From NCBI GenBank assembly GCA_964371655.1, contig CAYJOD010000008.1, positions 78,281 through 142,280 of the forward strand: DNA of 64,000 bases. The letters are read 5' to 3'. Source of the stretch: CAZGSN01 sp964371655 (GTDB lineage: Bacteria > Desulfobacterota > Binatia > HRBIN30). A model generated the notes under the pieces. It worked only from the letters and a program-made list of their open reading frames with translations, searched no databases and had not been told where the DNA came from. Made by a program: the position numbers and the translations under genes. Positions 63,491 to 64,000 of the stretch are shown here, piece by piece; the stretch's first letter is position 1; each line of letters begins with the position of its first letter.

Positions 63491-63608
63491 AGACGGCGCA
63501 GGCTGGCTCCTGCCCCTACGGCCCGGGCTCGCGGTCGGCGAATTCTGTAGGCGCAGGACTTCAGCGACATCATTACGCACAACTCGGCATGCACGCGTAT
63601 CTGGATTC

Positions 63609-63850
63609 TGGACCCCAAAGGGGTCGGAGAAATTAGCCGGTGGTTGAGCGAAGCGATACCACCGGATCATACGTGGCCCTCGTATTTCGCACCCCGGTCG
63701 GGGTGCAAGCACGTCGTGCTCAGCGGAGCAAAAAGGCTTTCGACAGCTGGCACCCCTACCGGGGTGCACGATATCCGGCCCCGTAGCCGGTGGTATCGGC
63801 CTGTGGCCTCAACCACCGGCTAATCGCTGTCATCCCTCCGGGATTCTCCG
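63609..63850. repeat. Palindromic REP/MITE-like element with inner palindromes
   Basis: Outer arms: aattagccggtggttgagcg then aagcgataccaccgg (63630-63664) against ccggtggtatcggcc ... ctcaaccaccggctaat (about 63787-63824). Inner palindromes are caccccggtcggggtg and caccccta-ccggggtg, and there is a ccccaaaggggtc before. No transposase is present. The remainder of 63491-64000 shows no gene; the last bases (from about 63950) contain ggagacg and an AT-rich stretch that may precede a gene outside the window. Confidence 0.58.
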
Positions 63851-64000
63851 GGACACGCGCTAAGGCAGGGCTTCGAGTTGTGTGCAAGGATGCGGACTTC
63901 AGCCTGCGCCGGTGATTGGTGAGCCAGCCTGCCCATAACTCCGCTCTAAGGAGACGTAAATAAATAAAGGTAGCAAATCGACTAAGGCAATTGAGGCCGA

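Overview
The window is GC-rich bacterial DNA with dense acyl-CoA catabolism: luciferase-like F420-type oxidoreductases, a deazaflavin-dependent enzyme, crotonases, acyl-CoA dehydrogenases, thiolase-like proteins with DUF35 partners, three CaiB/BaiF CoA-transferases, and a molybdenum hydroxylase with its maturation genes. No rRNA, tRNA or ribosomal-protein marker is visible, so taxonomy is inference only. The gene content suits an uncultured soil or aquatic lineage such as Binatota/Desulfobacterota-like bacteria or an actinobacterium-like catabolist. A run of 10 Ns at 25702-25711 marks a scaffold join.

Layout. (1) 0.2-2.2 kb: two minus-strand luciferase-like oxidoreductases. (2) 2.3-10.1 kb: a chromosomal integron. 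An integron integrase (9073-10128, minus) is followed, in the same orientation, by an attI-like zone and about seven cassettes. Each cassette ends in an attC-like palindrome; cargoes are a serine protease, toxin-antitoxin parts and small unknowns. One cassette holds an IS91-type transposase/recombinase pair, and one attC is split by a MITE-like hairpin. (3) 10.5-19.5 kb, minus strand: crotonase, DUF35 + Cys-less thiolase pair, amidohydrolase, CoxLSM-type molybdenum hydroxylase, lipoprotein. (4) 19.7-20.3 kb, plus: DUF4160/DUF2442 pair. (5) 20.4-36.4 kb, minus: a block that reads like the steroid side-chain and C/D-ring pathway of actinobacteria (two acyl-CoA dehydrogenases, DUF35, thiolase; then EchA20, IpdC, IpdB, IpdA, a second ring-hydrolase-like crotonase, three CaiB/BaiF proteins, a dienoyl-CoA-reductase-type flavoenzyme and a deazaflavin enzyme). 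(6) 36.6-41.2 kb, minus: another luciferase-like enzyme, CoxG, a MobA/MocA-type nucleotidyltransferase and XdhC/CoxI (which fit the molybdenum hydroxylase 20 kb away), then a DUF5615/DUF433 toxin-antitoxin pair. (7) 41.5-63.5 kb, plus: ten consecutive FAD-dependent phytoene-desaturase-like oxidoreductases interspersed with three small genes (DUF2059-like, unknown, ferritin-like), then a second dienoyl-CoA-reductase-type flavoenzyme and a zinc alcohol dehydrogenase.

The most striking feature is the ten-gene flavoenzyme array. By sequence it consists of five paralogous pairs (order A B B A C D C D E E). A and D resemble each other, as do B and C, so the first eight genes are four two-gene modules, as expected for heteromeric enzymes. 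With the steroid-like cluster on the other side of the strand switch, an inferred but unproven role is oxidation of a polycyclic or isoprenoid substrate whose CoA-linked fragments feed the minus-strand genes.

Intergenic DNA is unusually rich in palindromes whose arms are short tandem repeats of 7-12 bp, in several unrelated unit sequences, plus a second hairpin family with CCCTAC/GTAGGG inner ends. Three palindromes of CAAAC-N4-GTTTG type may be operators of one fatty-acyl-type regulator not encoded here.
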